From assembly GCA_039519185.1 (NCBI GenBank), contig CM076854.1:152736736-152800735 (forward strand): a DNA stretch of 64,000 bases, read 5' to 3'. The stretch is from Astragalus membranaceus. Lineage: Eukaryota; Streptophyta; Magnoliopsida; Fabales; Fabaceae. The notes beneath the pieces are model-generated. The model made no database searches and had not been told where the DNA came from. It was given only the letters and a program-made list of their open reading frames with translations. Positions within the stretch are counted from its first letter, which is position 1; the number at the start of each line of letters is the position of its first letter. The position numbers and the translations under genes were made by a program. Positions 63,268 through 64,000 of the stretch are shown here, one piece after another.

Positions 63268-63852
63268 ATTTTTTATGAGTATATGGTATTGTGCTTCTTT
63301 TGGCGAAAGCAAGACTGTTTCAAATGCGAAAGTAATAGGCTCGTTATGCTTAAGAGTGAGTCCTCTCCCGTGTCTTCCCTTCTTGATCCAACCATCAAAA
63401 ATTGGAGTTTAAAGCCAAGAGGATTGATTTGCGGACAAATTAAGCATGGTGAAAGCGTAGTTACTAGTTACACTCACTTGATGAAGACTCTGAACCCAAG
63501 TTGGTCAATATTAAGAAGCAGTCTTGCTTGTTGGAGCTCCTTGGTTGTATTTTCAAAATGACAACCTTAAGGTGTGGCCTTCCCTTGAGAGGATATCAAA
63601 TCAGTGAGACCTTGGGGCATGGTTCAATTGCTATAAACTGCTCAACTTGAGATGAAACTGTGGTAGACGATATCGGTTCATGGTTTAACCGGTTGAACCA
63701 TTTGGTTAGTTCAATTTTTAAAACATTAGCAAGAACACTAACTTCTTCGACTCAATGCCAGAGAATGCTAAAGTTTAATTAAGGGTTTGTTTGTTTGAGA
63801 TGAAAGAGGGAAGAGAGAGTCATCTTTCTCATGCTTGGTTGATGGGAGAAAT

Positions 63853-63912
<60 letters not shown>

Positions 63913-64000
63913 GATGATTGTTTTAGTGTTTTTTGCAATCTCTCAAATTGTGGAAAAAAAGTGAAGAGAAATGGCTCATTAATTATGCTTTTATTATTTT
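63268..64000. other. Right edge, no confident gene
   Basis: A 92-codon frame at 63283-63561 has no recognisable domain. Near 63655-63730 a segment with GGTTTAACCGG and TTTTTAAAACATTAG resembles the motif at 7449 and could be a hAT MITE end. Confidence 0.3.
63854..63908. repeat. (GA)n microsatellite
   Basis: About 27 uninterrupted GA units followed by GATGATGATG. Confidence 0.95.

Noticed and set aside
63283..63561. 92-codon plus-strand frame
   Set aside because: No recognisable domain, no promoter or splice context and no family resemblance; not supported as a gene.

Overview
This is a repeat-rich stretch of a plant nuclear genome, most likely a papilionoid legume. The evidence is an HSC70 gene with one intron and a C-terminal EEVD, a tandem pair of alpha-crystallin-domain genes of the IDM3 type, a secreted glycine-rich protein gene, and a dense, nested load of Ty1/copia, Ty3/gypsy (Athila-like and Tat/Ogre-like), LINE, hAT, Mutator-like foldback, Tourist and SINE sequences. 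The Tat/Ogre LTR and the foldback family starting GGCTTAATTACAG look legume-like to me, but I could not search a database.

Only four genes look intact: the glycine-rich protein at 6227-6589 (minus), IDM3-like copy 1 at 16925-18412 (plus), IDM3-like copy 2 at 23600-25123 (plus), and HSC70 at 29335-32094 (minus, two exons). Nearly everything else is transposable-element sequence, much of it broken.

Layout. 905-5663: a frameshifted Ty1/copia element with a truncated 3' LTR. 6227-6710: glycine-rich gene and its promoter. 7697-14400: a gypsy LTR fragment interrupted by a hAT relic (8076-13114), which holds a Mutator-like foldback element (9040-12555), which holds a solo gypsy LTR (9679-11956) carrying a GGCGCC-rich minisatellite. 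15026-15897: a Tourist MITE and a SINE. 16300-25123: the IDM3-like pair, separated by about 5 kb of foldback element, SINEs and a reverse-transcriptase fragment. 25807-27428: a hAT-type MITE containing another foldback element. 29335-32345: HSC70, with a foldback element inserted about 250 bp upstream of its start codon. 34060-59936: one minus-strand LINE split into three pieces by a Tat/Ogre remnant (35840-49589), itself holding a young non-autonomous Athila-type element (41450-47221), and by an Athila-like element (50178-58982). 60182-63267: two more foldback elements and a hAT MITE.

Insertion order can be read from target-site duplications. I found 5-bp duplications for the three LTR insertions with both ends, 8-bp for three hAT-type elements, about 9-bp for the foldback elements, 3-bp TTA for the Tourist MITE and 16-bp for the SINE. 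The most interesting observation is that the full-length-pol Athila-like element and the non-autonomous element share an identical 14-nt hairpin sequence, at the same 21-nt spacing from the 3' LTR, plus a shared LTR motif. This suggests a master/parasite pair captured in one window. The GGATTTATC foldback family, with three copies and clean 9-bp duplications, may be an undescribed family.
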